Origin: Pseudomonas protegens CHA0
Lineage (GTDB): Bacteria; Pseudomonadota; Gammaproteobacteria; Pseudomonadales; Pseudomonadaceae
Assembly: GCF_000397205.1 (NCBI RefSeq)
Contig: NC_021237.1
Coordinates: forward strand, 3,163,001-3,227,000
Length of the DNA: 64,000 nucleotides
Direction of reading: 5' to 3'
Shown piece by piece: positions 24,604 to 34,822 of this stretch. Each line of letters starts with the position of its first letter. The stretch's first letter is position 1. The position numbers and the translations under genes are program-made. A model generated the notes under the pieces. That model was given only the letters and a program-made list of their open reading frames with translations, made no database searches and was not told where the DNA came from.

Positions 24604-25581
24604 ATGTCATTTCTCGAACCCGCTCCACTCCAGGGCTTTGCGCCATACACCGCGCCCCAGGAACCCCGGGAAGCCTGGCTGGCCCTGGCCGCCGGCATCG
24701 AACCTGCGGTGGCCCAGTATTTTCTGGTCAGCGCCCGTTGCGGCTGCTTCATGCAGGCGGCCCGCAGCCTGAACATCAAGGCCACGCTGCTGCGCAAGCA
24801 ACTGGCGCAGTTGGAGGAGCACCTGCGTCGTTCGCTGTTCTGCTACCAGGGCAATGCCTTGAGCCTGAGCCGCGAAGGCCTGCAACTGCAGGCCCAGCTG
24901 ATTGCCCTGGCCCACCAGCGGCGGCTGCCGGTGATCGAGCAACCCCTGATCCGCGTGGCCGTGGCGGAAACCATCCTCCACGACATCCTTGGCCGTGACC
25001 TGATCGCCTTGCTGCGGCGCAACGCCAGCGCCCGGCTGGAAATCATCTCCATCGACAGCGACCTGTCCCTGCAGGCCCTGAGCGCCGACCTGGTGCTGTG
25101 GCTGGCGGCCGAGGATTCACCCCTGCCGGGCCCCAGCTTCGCCACCCGCGAACCCATGCCCCTGGCGCGCATCGACTACCTGCCGCACATCGCCAAGCGC
25201 TACTCCCGGGTCGCGGCCCGCCCCGACAGCCTGGACGACCTGGCGGACTACATGCTGGTGCAGTGGCAGCACGACCGTCATATCGAGCCGTTCCGGCCCT
25301 GGAACAGCCTGGTGGAACAGCGCCTGGCCGGGGTGGTGCAGGTGCATTCCTATGAACTGATGCTGGAGATGATCCGCTGCAGCGCCTGCATTGGCCTGCT
25401 GCCGCAGTACATGAGCCGCTTCGACCGCGGCCTCACCGCCTTGCCGGGCCTGTTCGAGGAAAGCATGCAACGCCGCGCCTGGCTGGCGGTCAATGCCCAG
25501 GTGGAGCATGAAGAGCAGGTACAGCAACTGGTGGAACTGATCCTCAACACCTTCAGCGAACGCCAGGACTGGTTCGTTTGA
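24604..25581 (+). CDS. LysR-like transcriptional regulator
   Basis: 325 residues. The helix-turn-helix is unusually far in, at about residues 35-90 (AQYFLVSARCGCFMQAARSL, KATLLRKQLAQLEEHLRRSL), after a 30-residue extension; then a substrate-binding domain (LIRVAVAETILHDILGRDLI, SYELMLEMIRCSACIGLLPQ). It terminates the Pdt-like run on the same strand, separated by REP elements, and corresponds in position to PA0701. It is the obvious candidate local regulator of the secretion/Ton cluster, though that is inference. Confidence 0.83.
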   Translation: MSFLEPAPLQGFAPYTAPQEPREAWLALAAGIEPAVAQYFLVSARCGCFMQAARSLNIKATLLRKQLAQLEEHLRRSLFCYQGNALSLSREGLQLQAQLIALAHQRRLPVIEQPLIRVAVAETILHDILGRDLIALLRRNASARLEIISIDSDLSLQALSADLVLWLAAEDSPLPGPSFATREPMPLARIDYLPHIAKRYSRVAARPDSLDDLADYMLVQWQHDRHIEPFRPWNSLVEQRLAGVVQVHSYELMLEMIRCSACIGLLPQYMSRFDRGLTALPGLFEESMQRRAWLAVNAQVEHEEQVQQLVELILNTFSERQDWFV

Positions 25582-25647
25582 GGCGAGCCGTTTTGTCGGA
25601 GTGACCAGGGCCGAACTCTTGGTGCTATCCGGACCGGGTGCTTGGGC

Positions 25648-26043
25648 TCATGCCTTGGAGTCAGGGGTCGTGAAATCCTCCCAGAAGTCTTGTACTTCGG
25701 CGTTGCTGCTCTTCCGATCGGGGAAGTGGGTGATGTTCCACTGGGTGTCGGTACTGAACTCGTCGCCGAGCAGGTCTTTGGCGATAGCGTTGGCTTTGAT
25801 GGCCTCCTGCCGGTCTGCCGGCACGTCACCCTCAAGGTCCTCGCCCTCTGGGTTGATCCATACGCCTGGCGCCGGGTTAACGCCAGGATCCCCTGCGTAG
25901 GCCTCTTGCAATCGCTTGCGCTCCGCCACTATCTCGGCTGCTTCAGCTCGGGGAGTACCACGAGAAACAAGCAGTGCTTGTTCCATGGCGTCGATTTGCC
26001 GTTGTTTCAGCTCAAATGCGTCGTTGTCATCTTTGTAGAACAT
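25648..26043 (-). CDS. Hypothetical protein (131 aa)
   Basis: A charged soluble protein starting MFYKDDNDAFELKQRQIDAM, helical in the first half and with a Pro/Gly-rich middle (GDPGVNPAPGVWINPEGEDL). No family recognised and no signal peptide. Convergent with the LysR-like gene. Good codon structure throughout supports it as real. Confidence 0.6.
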   Translation of the reverse strand: MFYKDDNDAFELKQRQIDAMEQALLVSRGTPRAEAAEIVAERKRLQEAYAGDPGVNPAPGVWINPEGEDLEGDVPADRQEAIKANAIAKDLLGDEFSTDTQWNITHFPDRKSSNAEVQDFWEDFTTPDSKA

Positions 26044-26240
26044 TCGGTGGTTCCTTGTGCATTGCTTGTTCAGTGGATGGGGTTCACCGAGGCTGTTTGT
26101 GACTGACCTTGGATGCCTTACAAGTTAATCGGTGGCCGCCCCCCGGTTTGTGTAATTCAACGAGGGGATGACGGGAAAATGTTGTAGCACCATGACGAAC
26201 CACTCAGGATGGGCGCAGGACAACGGAGGGTGGGTGCGGT

Positions 26241-28190
26241 GTGATTAACAGGATTCCCAAGTTTCACGAAGTCATCGAGCTGTTTTACGAGCGGGCTGTG
26301 TTCAAAAGGTCGAAGGCGCCTTTGCCGCGGCAAGGCCAGAGCCTGGAGCAGCGCCAGAAGCGTCAGCAGGCAATGCTCGACCTAGTGACCAGGCGGATGG
26401 CGGAGGGGGGAGATGATTCACTGCTGACCCCGGTGTTGCGCAATTTGCGGGAGATTCACAAGCACCTAGGGTTCGTTGCCTTGTTTCCTGACAAGGACGT
26501 ATGCGCTACGCACTTGTATTTCTGGCTGATCGTGTGGCCACAACTTGAGCAAATGTTCGTGGACGCCTTGGAGAATGGTCAGGGTTCTATCCCATTGCGC
26601 TATCTGGCACGTTGCTATGAGTGCTATGGAGACCGGCTCTTCGGCGACCCGGTGGCGACGAGGGAGGCCATTCTGACAAGTTTAGAGGCGTCTCTGGTAC
26701 AGGTCATGGAGTGCTTGGGAATTCCCCAGCAAAGGGCGCAGGCGGCTATTTTGCAGTTCCTGCGACGTTTGGGTCGCCTGATTCGGCATGATTCGTTTCC
26801 GGGAAGAACCTCGGTCGACGCGCCCGTGAAGGAATTGGAGCTGGCCTTGGGGCGATCACAGAAAGCCGGAGCAGTCATTCAGCACCTGGAACATCTGTTC
26901 GAAGGTGTAAAGGTGCTGCATGCCGCGGGCCGGTGGTCGTTGCCTGAGCCCAGACCGGTGCTGCCGGATGAGTTGCACGAAGTACACCGAAACCTTTATC
27001 AGCAGGCCAGGAGTGATGCTGCGGTCGGCAGACGCTCGCCGAGCTTGTTGCTCGACAGGCTGGTGAGCATTTTCAAAGCCCAGATCAGGCATGTGGAGCC
27101 TGGTGAGTTTCTGTCGCAACAAGCGAGGCAAGTCGGGCGGTCAAAGGCGACTCGCAGCTTGATCGAGCATAATGCCGGGCAGCTCCATGCCTATGTCTTG
27201 CTGGAGCAGATCAAGAGTGACCTTCATGTCGGGCGCCGGCTGCAGCGCGTCGAAAACAGTGTTCAGGTGCTGGTTGGGATATCCGGTTCAGATCGAGAGT
27301 GCTGGCAGGCGTTCTTCCAGGACATTTCGTTGTCGCTGTTCCTGCTCAACGCGATCTTTTCCTCTGCCTTAACCCTGATTCAGCGGCTCTTCGGCGAGGA
27401 GGCCTTCGCAGAGGCCGCGTTGATCCTCAGGCGTCTAGTCGAGGCCGAACAGACCGAAGGACAGCAGCGGGAACGACTGCTTGCTGTGGCGGCTCGAGAG
27501 CAGATCAGTGCGCTCAAGGCGTTGCTGGATTCCTACCACGCCCAGCATCACCTGGGGTGGCTATCGATGGAGCTTCTTGCCTTCATCTATGCCTTTAAAT
27601 ACAACTACGATCCAGGATTTCAGCCGCATGCCACGGACAAGCTGGAGGCGATTCTCGATGACTGTGTCGATCAGCGAGACATCCGTCACCGGATTGTCTA
27701 TGAAACCCAATTCGGCCGCTGTACGCGCACCCTGAGCCCGGCGGGCGCGGATGTAGCACTTATCATGATCCATCAATACAACCGCTACATACTCGCTCAC
27801 TGTGAGTATCCGTTGGAGTATCTGTGCAATCCGCTGCAACGCTTGAGTGAGATTCTGCAACGTTCCTTGAGCGCTGCCAGCGCCGGAGGGGAGATCGAGG
27901 CGGCGACCCTCAAGCGTTGCATCAATGCAGAGTTTGGGACGGGCAAAAGCAAGTCGGTCATGCGTATTGGTGGTCTCCGTCCCTACGAGTGTCTGCGTGA
28001 TGTGGGCTTCTATCTGTCAGCATTGCACCTAGAGAAGCAAGAAGCCCTGAACCCGGGGTTATTTCTCTATCTTGCGTTGTCGGATGCTTTGCAGCACCAG
28101 GTTCTGCAACTGCTTTCACCTGCAAGCTATGCCGAGGATCTGCGTCGACAGCAAGCTCGCTCACCCGAGTCGCCAGACCAGGGTTTCTAA
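26241..28190 (+). CDS. Large orphan protein of unknown function (649 aa)
   Basis: Starts at GTG 26241 with GGAGGG ten bases upstream. The product is mostly alpha-helical, rich in Leu, Arg and Gln, with no signal peptide; one hydrophobic helix around residues 370-390 (LSLFLLNAIFSSALTLIQRL) may be buried rather than membrane-spanning. No catalytic motif or nucleotide-binding site is visible. It stands alone between REP-free intergenic regions, with no obvious operon partner. I do not recognise the family; repeat-rich helical scaffolds or defence-associated proteins are possibilities only. Confidence 0.72.
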   Translation: MINRIPKFHEVIELFYERAVFKRSKAPLPRQGQSLEQRQKRQQAMLDLVTRRMAEGGDDSLLTPVLRNLREIHKHLGFVALFPDKDVCATHLYFWLIVWPQLEQMFVDALENGQGSIPLRYLARCYECYGDRLFGDPVATREAILTSLEASLVQVMECLGIPQQRAQAAILQFLRRLGRLIRHDSFPGRTSVDAPVKELELALGRSQKAGAVIQHLEHLFEGVKVLHAAGRWSLPEPRPVLPDELHEVHRNLYQQARSDAAVGRRSPSLLLDRLVSIFKAQIRHVEPGEFLSQQARQVGRSKATRSLIEHNAGQLHAYVLLEQIKSDLHVGRRLQRVENSVQVLVGISGSDRECWQAFFQDISLSLFLLNAIFSSALTLIQRLFGEEAFAEAALILRRLVEAEQTEGQQRERLLAVAAREQISALKALLDSYHAQHHLGWLSMELLAFIYAFKYNYDPGFQPHATDKLEAILDDCVDQRDIRHRIVYETQFGRCTRTLSPAGADVALIMIHQYNRYILAHCEYPLEYLCNPLQRLSEILQRSLSAASAGGEIEAATLKRCINAEFGTGKSKSVMRIGGLRPYECLRDVGFYLSALHLEKQEALNPGLFLYLALSDALQHQVLQLLSPASYAEDLRRQQARSPESPDQGF

Positions 28191-28279
28191 GGTTTGCGCT
28201 TTGTGCTTGAGCGCCTCGCCAGAGTTATACGCATGCCCGTACACTCGATGGCCACTTCGACTTCAAGGATGACCTCGCC

Positions 28280-28792
28280 ATGCCCAACGCCCATCCCACC
28301 ATCGTCATCGAGCGGTGCAACGAAGCTCATATCGACGGCCTGACGGCGCTGTACAGCGAACCCAGTGTGGCGGCCCAGACCCTGCAACTGCCTTACCAGT
28401 CCCGCGAGTTGTGGCGCAAGCGCGTCGGGCTGGGGCAGGAAAACGAGGGACTGGTGGCCCTGGTTGCCCTGCACCAGGGTGCGGTGATCGGCAGTTGCAG
28501 CTTGCTGCAGGTGGCGCGGGTGCGCCGGGCCCATTGCGCCGATATCGGCATGGGCGTATCCCCGGCCTGGCAACGCCAGGGCATCGGCAGCCGCCTGCTG
28601 GCGGCCGTGCTGGAGGTGGCCGACAACTGGATGAACCTGCGCCGGGTGGAGTTGACGGTGTATGCCGACAACCAGGCCGCCATCGGCCTGTACCGCAAGT
28701 TCGGCTTCGAAACCGAAGGCCAGCTGCGCGACTACGCCGTACGCGACGGCGGTTATGTCGATGTGCTGAGCATGGCGCGCTTGCGTCGTTGA
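28280..28792 (+). CDS. GNAT family N-acetyltransferase
   Basis: 170 residues with the acetyl-CoA-binding motif A (DIGMGVSPAWQRQGIGSRLL, Q/R-x-x-G-x-G/A around residue 97), VELTVYADNQAAIGLYRKFG (motif B) and a C-terminal YAVRDGGYVDVLSMARL strand, all typical of GNAT enzymes acting on amino-group substrates. The subgroup resembles spermidine/amino-acid or YhhY-like acetyltransferases. Monocistronic. Substrate unknown. Confidence 0.9.
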   Translation: MPNAHPTIVIERCNEAHIDGLTALYSEPSVAAQTLQLPYQSRELWRKRVGLGQENEGLVALVALHQGAVIGSCSLLQVARVRRAHCADIGMGVSPAWQRQGIGSRLLAAVLEVADNWMNLRRVELTVYADNQAAIGLYRKFGFETEGQLRDYAVRDGGYVDVLSMARLRR

Positions 28793-28801
28793 GGCCGGGT
28801 T

Positions 28802-28901
28802 CGTGTAGCCGCTGCCGCAGGCTCGGGCCGCGTTCGGACGATCGGCTCCGCAGCAGAGGCAGGGATCCAGGCGATCGCCCTGCAAGGCCCTGCGGGCCTT
28901 G
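28802..28901. terminator. Repeat-like element and hairpin between convergent genes
   Basis: A GTAGCCGCTGCCGCAGGCTC-type extragenic repeat (a second Pseudomonas repeat family) is followed by an 8-bp perfect hairpin, CAAGGCCC-TGC-GGGCCTTG at 28883-28901, five bases past the GNAT/racemase convergence. It probably serves as a bidirectional terminator; no T-run is present. Confidence 0.45.
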
Positions 28902-28905
28902 ACGT

Positions 28906-29598
28906 TCACTCCAGCAAAGCGAAATCCACCGCCGCCCGGGCATGCAATTCGGTGGTGTCCAACAGGGGCAGGGCGCTGTGCTCGGGCTTGAGCAGCAGGC
29001 CGATTTCCGTGCAGCCGAGGATGATCGCCTCGGCACCACGGGCCTGGAGCCCGTCGATCACGTGTTGGTACAGCCGCCGCGAGCTCTCGCTGACAACGCC
29101 CACGCACAGCTCCTCATAGATGATGCGGTGCACCGCCTGGCGCTGCGCTGCATCGGGCACCAGCACCTTCAGGCCCTGGTCTTCCAGGCGGCCTTTGAGG
29201 AACGCCTGCTCCATGGTGAAGGCTGTGCCCAGCAGCCCCACGCTCAGGGTGCCGGCTGCCTGGGCGGCCTGCACCACGGGGTCGGCAATATGCACAAAGG
29301 GCACTCCAATGGCGGCCTCTATTTGCCCGGCGACCTTGTGCATGGTGTTGGTGCAGAGCACCACGCATTCGGCGCCGCCGGCTTCCAGGCGCCGGGCTGC
29401 CTCCACCAGGATCGCCGCCGCGTCGTCCCAGCGCCCGGCATGCTGGGCCTGTTCGACAGGCCCGAAGTCGACGCTGTACATTAACAGCCGCGCTGAACGC
29501 AGCGGCCCCAGTCGATCGCGAACCTGCTGATTGATCAGGCGATAGTATTCGGCGCTGGACTCCCAGCTCATGCCGCCGATCAGGCCGATGGTGCGCAT
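28906..29598 (-). CDS. Aspartate/glutamate racemase family protein
   Basis: 230 residues from ATG 29598, which has GAGGAG six bases upstream (TTG 29604 is the other option). IGLIGGMSWESSAEYYRLIN at the N-terminus and the two catalytic cysteine contexts, VLCTNTMHK and IILGCTEIGLL, are intact, as in YgeA/RacX-type broad-specificity amino-acid racemases. It catalyses PLP-independent racemisation of amino acids, probably in the cytosol. It is divergent from the AraC gene with about 80 bases between, suggesting control by that regulator. Confidence 0.9.
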   Translation of the reverse strand: MRTIGLIGGMSWESSAEYYRLINQQVRDRLGPLRSARLLMYSVDFGPVEQAQHAGRWDDAAAILVEAARRLEAGGAECVVLCTNTMHKVAGQIEAAIGVPFVHIADPVVQAAQAAGTLSVGLLGTAFTMEQAFLKGRLEDQGLKVLVPDAAQRQAVHRIIYEELCVGVVSESSRRLYQHVIDGLQARGAEAIILGCTEIGLLLKPEHSALPLLDTTELHARAAVDFALLE

Positions 29599-29676
29599 GG
29601 GCAACTCCTCTGTGGTGCGGTTGGGTAAGCCTCAGTTTCACGCCGCCATGGGTGGCGATCTATCAGGAAATTTCAC

Positions 29677-30477
29677 ATGCCCCAGGTGCTCGAACATCGC
29701 CTGCTGGACGGCCGCCTGCTGCTGCAACTGCTGCCGGCCGCGGCCTACAGCGCCCGCGATCCGGCCCAGTGGCAGACCTTGGGGGTGACCCTGGAACGCC
29801 AGCGCGGGGTGCATGCCATCGACTCCGACCGCCGCGAGGATTTCGATACCTGGCCCGGCACCCTGGCCCTGACGCCCGCAGGCATTGAGGTGTTTTCCGA
29901 ATCCGCCATGGGCGGCGAATACCTGCTGCTGCGCTGGCAGGGCGCGACGCCGCTGGTTCCTGGCCAGCGCCGGATGCAGAGCCCGGGGCATGCCCGCGCC
30001 CTGGCCCTGGGGCGCGAAGCCAGGCGCCTGCTGCTGGCGCCCGAGGCCGATGAGCTGGCTCTTGAGCAATGCGCGCTGGCGTTTCTGGGGCTGGCCCAGC
30101 CCGGGCGGGCAGCGCCAGCCCGGGCCCCGGAGTTGGGGCAGGTGCTGCAACAGATGGCCGATGAATACGCCCGGCCCCTGTCACTGGCGCAACTGGCCCT
30201 GACCTACGGCCACAACGAACTGCGCCTGCTGCGCGACTTTCGTCGTGCTGTAGGCATCACGCCCCATGCCTGGATCACCGAGGTGCGGCTGCAAGCGGCC
30301 CGGCGGCTGCTGGAGCACACGGACCTGCCCCTGGCGGCGGTTGCCCAGGACTGTGGTTTTGCCCATCAGTCCCACCTGGGCAGCGCCTTGCGCCAAACCA
30401 TCGGCCTGACGCCGCGTCAGTACCGGCTGCAGTTTCAGCGCCGAGCGGCGGATACCCTGGTAACGCCTCGCCAGTGA
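29677..30477 (+). CDS. AraC family transcriptional regulator
   Basis: 266 residues with a C-terminal AraC double helix-turn-helix (PLSLAQLALTYGHNELRLLR; LEHTDLPLAAVAQDCGFAHQ; GLTPRQYRLQFQRR) and a variable N-terminal sensing domain (LEHRLLDGRLLLQLLPAAAY). Divergent from the amino-acid racemase gene, which it probably controls. Ligand not evident. Confidence 0.9.
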   Translation: MPQVLEHRLLDGRLLLQLLPAAAYSARDPAQWQTLGVTLERQRGVHAIDSDRREDFDTWPGTLALTPAGIEVFSESAMGGEYLLLRWQGATPLVPGQRRMQSPGHARALALGREARRLLLAPEADELALEQCALAFLGLAQPGRAAPARAPELGQVLQQMADEYARPLSLAQLALTYGHNELRLLRDFRRAVGITPHAWITEVRLQAARRLLEHTDLPLAAVAQDCGFAHQSHLGSALRQTIGLTPRQYRLQFQRRAADTLVTPRQ

Positions 30478-30632
30478 TCGTCGCCAGCGGCCCGCAGGAT
30501 CATCATCGGTGGGCGCAGCTACAGGGCTCGGCGAGCCGGCGGGCAAACAACTCAACGCCCGACACCGGCATCTGCCATGCTCAGGGCCGGCGACCTGCTG
30601 TTCTCAAAGGTCGAAGCCAGGGACACAGCACA

Positions 30633-31124
30633 ATGGACGATATCCAGCAACTGGGCGAGATGCTGCGCCACTACGCGGCCAGTGAAGCCCACAAGAAGCA
30701 GCTGTTCGACAGCCAGTCGGTGGTCTGGGCGCGTCGCATTCATCAATTGTTCGGGCAGATCGAAGACTGGCTGGCGCCGGTATTGCTGCCGGACCTGCTG
30801 GCGTTGCAACGCGAGCCCTATGTGGCCTTCAGCCCGGCGGTGCCGCTGGAGGTCTCGACCTTCAAGAGCGAGAAGCTGACCATCCATATCGCCGGCAAAC
30901 CGGTGGAGTTCGTGCCGGATGTGATGGGCCCCCAAGGGCAGATTTCCCTGGCGGTGATCGGCCTGACTGCGGCGCGGCTGGGCAGCGTGTCCCTGGTCGG
31001 CGAGGCTTCGGGCGGCTGGCAATGGCGCAAGACCAACGGCTTGAAGGACCCTGACGTCTTTGCCTTTGACGGCAATTTCCTCGCCGCTCAGTTGCAGAGC
31101 CTGATCCCCCGCGAGCGCGCCTGA
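30633..31124 (+). CDS. Hypothetical protein (163 aa)
   Basis: Starts at ATG 30633 (MDDIQQLGEMLRHYAASEAH) after AGGGACACAGCACA; the longer frame from 30474 overlaps the AraC stop and is not needed. A soluble protein with an N-terminal helix and a beta-rich C-terminal half (LTIHIAGKPVEFVPDVMGPQ, RLGSVSLVGEASGGWQW). No domain recognised. Followed by a lone REP copy. Confidence 0.7.
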   Translation: MDDIQQLGEMLRHYAASEAHKKQLFDSQSVVWARRIHQLFGQIEDWLAPVLLPDLLALQREPYVAFSPAVPLEVSTFKSEKLTIHIAGKPVEFVPDVMGPQGQISLAVIGLTAARLGSVSLVGEASGGWQWRKTNGLKDPDVFAFDGNFLAAQLQSLIPRERA

Positions 31125-31142
31125 CCCGGCCAATACCCCCAC

Positions 31143-31171
31143 TGTAGGAGCTGGCTTGCCAGCCAAAGCGC
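31143..31171. repeat. Single REP element
   Basis: One copy, GTAGGAGCTGGCTTGCCAGC, without an inverted partner, between the stop of the 163-residue gene and the convergent small membrane protein gene. Confidence 0.75.
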
Positions 31172-31172
31172 T

Positions 31173-31391
31173 CTACATATCCAGGTTTATCCAACCCGGC
31201 TTGGCTTCCTCCGGCGTCACGGCGTTGATTTTCTTGCCCGTGGCCAGCTCCACCCGGCGGGCTACGTCGGGGTCGTCGGCGAAGGGGATCAGGCTGGCGT
31301 CGTCCAGGCTCTTGGCACTCTGGTGACGCAGGCAGTACTCGATGCAGAGGTAGAGAAACGCCACCCCCAGCAGGTTGAGCAGTATATCCAT
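31173..31391 (-). CDS. Small membrane protein of the orphan ccoN locus
   Basis: 72 residues: one N-terminal transmembrane helix (MDILLNLLGVAFLYLCIEYC) and a charged C-terminal tail ending WINLDM. It lies 62 bases downstream of ccoN on the same strand and matches, by position, the small hypothetical gene beside P. aeruginosa ccoN4 (PA4134). It may be an accessory or assembly subunit for the variant oxidase, as small single-helix proteins are for cbb3 enzymes; function unproven. Confidence 0.72.
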   Translation of the reverse strand: MDILLNLLGVAFLYLCIEYCLRHQSAKSLDDASLIPFADDPDVARRVELATGKKINAVTPEEAKPGWINLDM

Positions 31392-31453
31392 GGGTTTTCA
31401 GGCTCCCTGAAACGCAACACGCCGGCCACGGGGGCCGGCGTGGGGCAGGTGGG

Positions 31454-32881
<1,428 letters not shown>

Positions 32882-32985
32882 GGTCAATGCTTCCACGGTT
32901 GCAAAGTCTTGCCAGGCCACCCGGTCTGGCACGGGGTGCACTGTAGGAATCAGCGGGGAAACAAAACAGGCTCAGAAAAACCACA

Positions 32986-33001
32986 TTAATACGGATCAGA
33001 T
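32986..33001. promoter_or_regulatory. Anr/FNR-like site upstream of ccoN4
   Basis: TTAAT-ACGG-ATCAG (32986-32999) matches the Anr/FNR consensus TTGAT-N4-ATCAA at eight of ten positions, about 105 bases upstream of the ccoN4 start and between it and the divergent reductase gene. The decamer CGGATCAGAT at 32992-33001 occurs again upstream of ccoG. Confidence 0.4.
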
Positions 33002-33148
33002 TTTCCTCATGCCTACGGTGGTGCAGCCTTGGCTGATATGGTTTTTTAGTTTTTACCTGAATCTGTAACGCTCTGCGCCGTACGCGCATAGTCGCCCCCT
33101 CACAACACGCGCCGTTTAGAGCACGATCAGCTTCGATGAGGTAGGGAC

Positions 33149-34822
33149 ATGTATCAGTACGACGACTATGACCGGGCCCTGGTGCTTGAGCGGGTGGCGC
33201 AGTTTCGCGACCAGGTCGAGCGCTTCATGGGCGGCCAACTGAGCGAGGAGGAGTTCCTGCCCCTGCGCCTGCAGAACGGCCTGTATATGCAGAAGCACGC
33301 CTACATGCTGCGGGTGGCGATTCCCTACGGCACCCTCAGCGCCCGGCAGATGCGTACCCTGGCCAGCATCGCCCGGGACTTCGACCGCGGCTACGGCCAC
33401 TTCACCACCCGGCAGAACCTGCAGTTCAACTGGATCGAGCTGGCCCAGGTGCCGGACATCCTGCAGCGCCTGGCCGAGGTGGAGATGCATGCCATCCAGA
33501 CCTCCGGCAACTGTGTGCGCAACATCACCACCGAGGCCTTTGCCGGGGTCGCCGCCGATGAGTACCTGGACCCGCGTCCCCTGGCGGAGATCCTGCGCCA
33601 GTGGTCCACCATCAACCCGGAATTCCTGTTCCTGCCACGCAAGTTCAAGATCGCCATCTGCTCGGCCAAGCAGGACCGCGCGGCGATCATGATGCATGAC
33701 ATCGGCCTCTATCTTTACCGCGCCCGCAGCGGCGAAATGCTCCTGCGCGTGATCGTCGGCGGGGGCCTGGGGCGCACGCCGATCCTTGGCCTGCAGATTC
33801 GCGACGGATTGCCCTGGCAGCACCTGCTGTCCTACGTCGAGGCGGTGCTGCGGGTCTACAACCGCTACGGCCGGCGTGACAACAAGTACAAGGCGCGGAT
33901 CAAGATCCTGGTCAAGGCCCTGGGCATCGAGGCCTTCGCCAAGGAAGTGGAGGAGGAGTGGCAGCACCTCAAGGATGGCCCGGCGCAGCTCACCGAGGAC
34001 GAATTCCAGCGGGTGGCCAGCGCCTTTGTGCCGCCGATCTACGAGCGCCTGGCGGACACCGATCTGGATTACGGCAGCCACCTGGCCGAGTCCCCGGCCT
34101 TCGCCCGCTGGGTGGCGCGCAATGTGCACCCGCACAAGGTGCCGGGTTATACCTGCGTGGTGCTGTCCACCAAACCGGGGCCAAGCTCGCCGCCGGGGGA
34201 CGTCACCGGTCAGCAGATGGACGCGGTGGCCGACTGGTCCGAGCGCTTCGGCTTTGGCGAAATCCGTATTGCCCATGAACAGAACATCGTCCTGCCGGAT
34301 GTGCCCAAGTCGCAGCTGTTCGAGCTTTGGCAGTGTGCCAGCGAACACGGTCTGGGCACCGCCAACGCGGGCTTGCTGACCGACATCATCGCCTGCCCGG
34401 GCGGTGACTTCTGCGCCCTGGCCAACGCCCGGTCGCTGCCGATTACCCTGGCCATCCAGCAGCGCTTCGAGGACCTGGACTACCTCCACGACCTGGGGGA
34501 TATCAGCCTGAACATCTCCGGCTGCATGAACGCTTGCGGCCACCACCACATCGGCAATATCGGCATCCTCGGGGTCGACAAGAACGGCAGCGAGTGGTTC
34601 CAGGTCACCCTGGGCGGGGCCAAGGGCCGTGACAGCGCCCTGGGCAAGGTGATCGGGCCGTCCTTCAGCGCCGAGGAAATCCCCGAAGTGATCGAGCGCA
34701 TCATCGCCACTTTCGTGCGCTACCGCGAAAGCGACGAACCCTTCGTCGAAACCCTGCAGCGCATCGGCCTGGAGCCGTTCAAGGAGCGGGTCTATCCCAA
34801 GGCTATGGAGGCGCTGGCATGA
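33149..34822 (+). CDS. Siroheme nitrite/sulfite reductase (hemoprotein, ferredoxin-type)
   Basis: 557 residues with two ferrodoxin-like halves. The siroheme/4Fe-4S cysteine motifs are present: TDIIACPGGDFCALANARS and, further on, NISGCMNACGHHHIGNIGIL. An earlier conserved substrate region reads GNCVRNITTEAFAGV. It reduces nitrite or sulfite by six electrons in the cytosol. The following DUF934 gene overlaps by four bases. The arrangement recalls P. aeruginosa PA4130-PA4129 beside ccoN4, which has been linked to cyanide-related growth conditions; whether nitrite, sulfite or another substrate is used cannot be told from sequence. Confidence 0.9.
   Translation: MYQYDDYDRALVLERVAQFRDQVERFMGGQLSEEEFLPLRLQNGLYMQKHAYMLRVAIPYGTLSARQMRTLASIARDFDRGYGHFTTRQNLQFNWIELAQVPDILQRLAEVEMHAIQTSGNCVRNITTEAFAGVAADEYLDPRPLAEILRQWSTINPEFLFLPRKFKIAICSAKQDRAAIMMHDIGLYLYRARSGEMLLRVIVGGGLGRTPILGLQIRDGLPWQHLLSYVEAVLRVYNRYGRRDNKYKARIKILVKALGIEAFAKEVEEEWQHLKDGPAQLTEDEFQRVASAFVPPIYERLADTDLDYGSHLAESPAFARWVARNVHPHKVPGYTCVVLSTKPGPSSPPGDVTGQQMDAVADWSERFGFGEIRIAHEQNIVLPDVPKSQLFELWQCASEHGLGTANAGLLTDIIACPGGDFCALANARSLPITLAIQQRFEDLDYLHDLGDISLNISGCMNACGHHHIGNIGILGVDKNGSEWFQVTLGGAKGRDSALGKVIGPSFSAEEIPEVIERIIATFVRYRESDEPFVETLQRIGLEPFKERVYPKAMEALA

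Noticed and set aside
33149..34822. Classification as assimilatory NirB/NirD nitrite reductase
   Set aside because: The protein is the single-subunit siroheme ferredoxin-type form and lacks FAD/NADH-binding domains.
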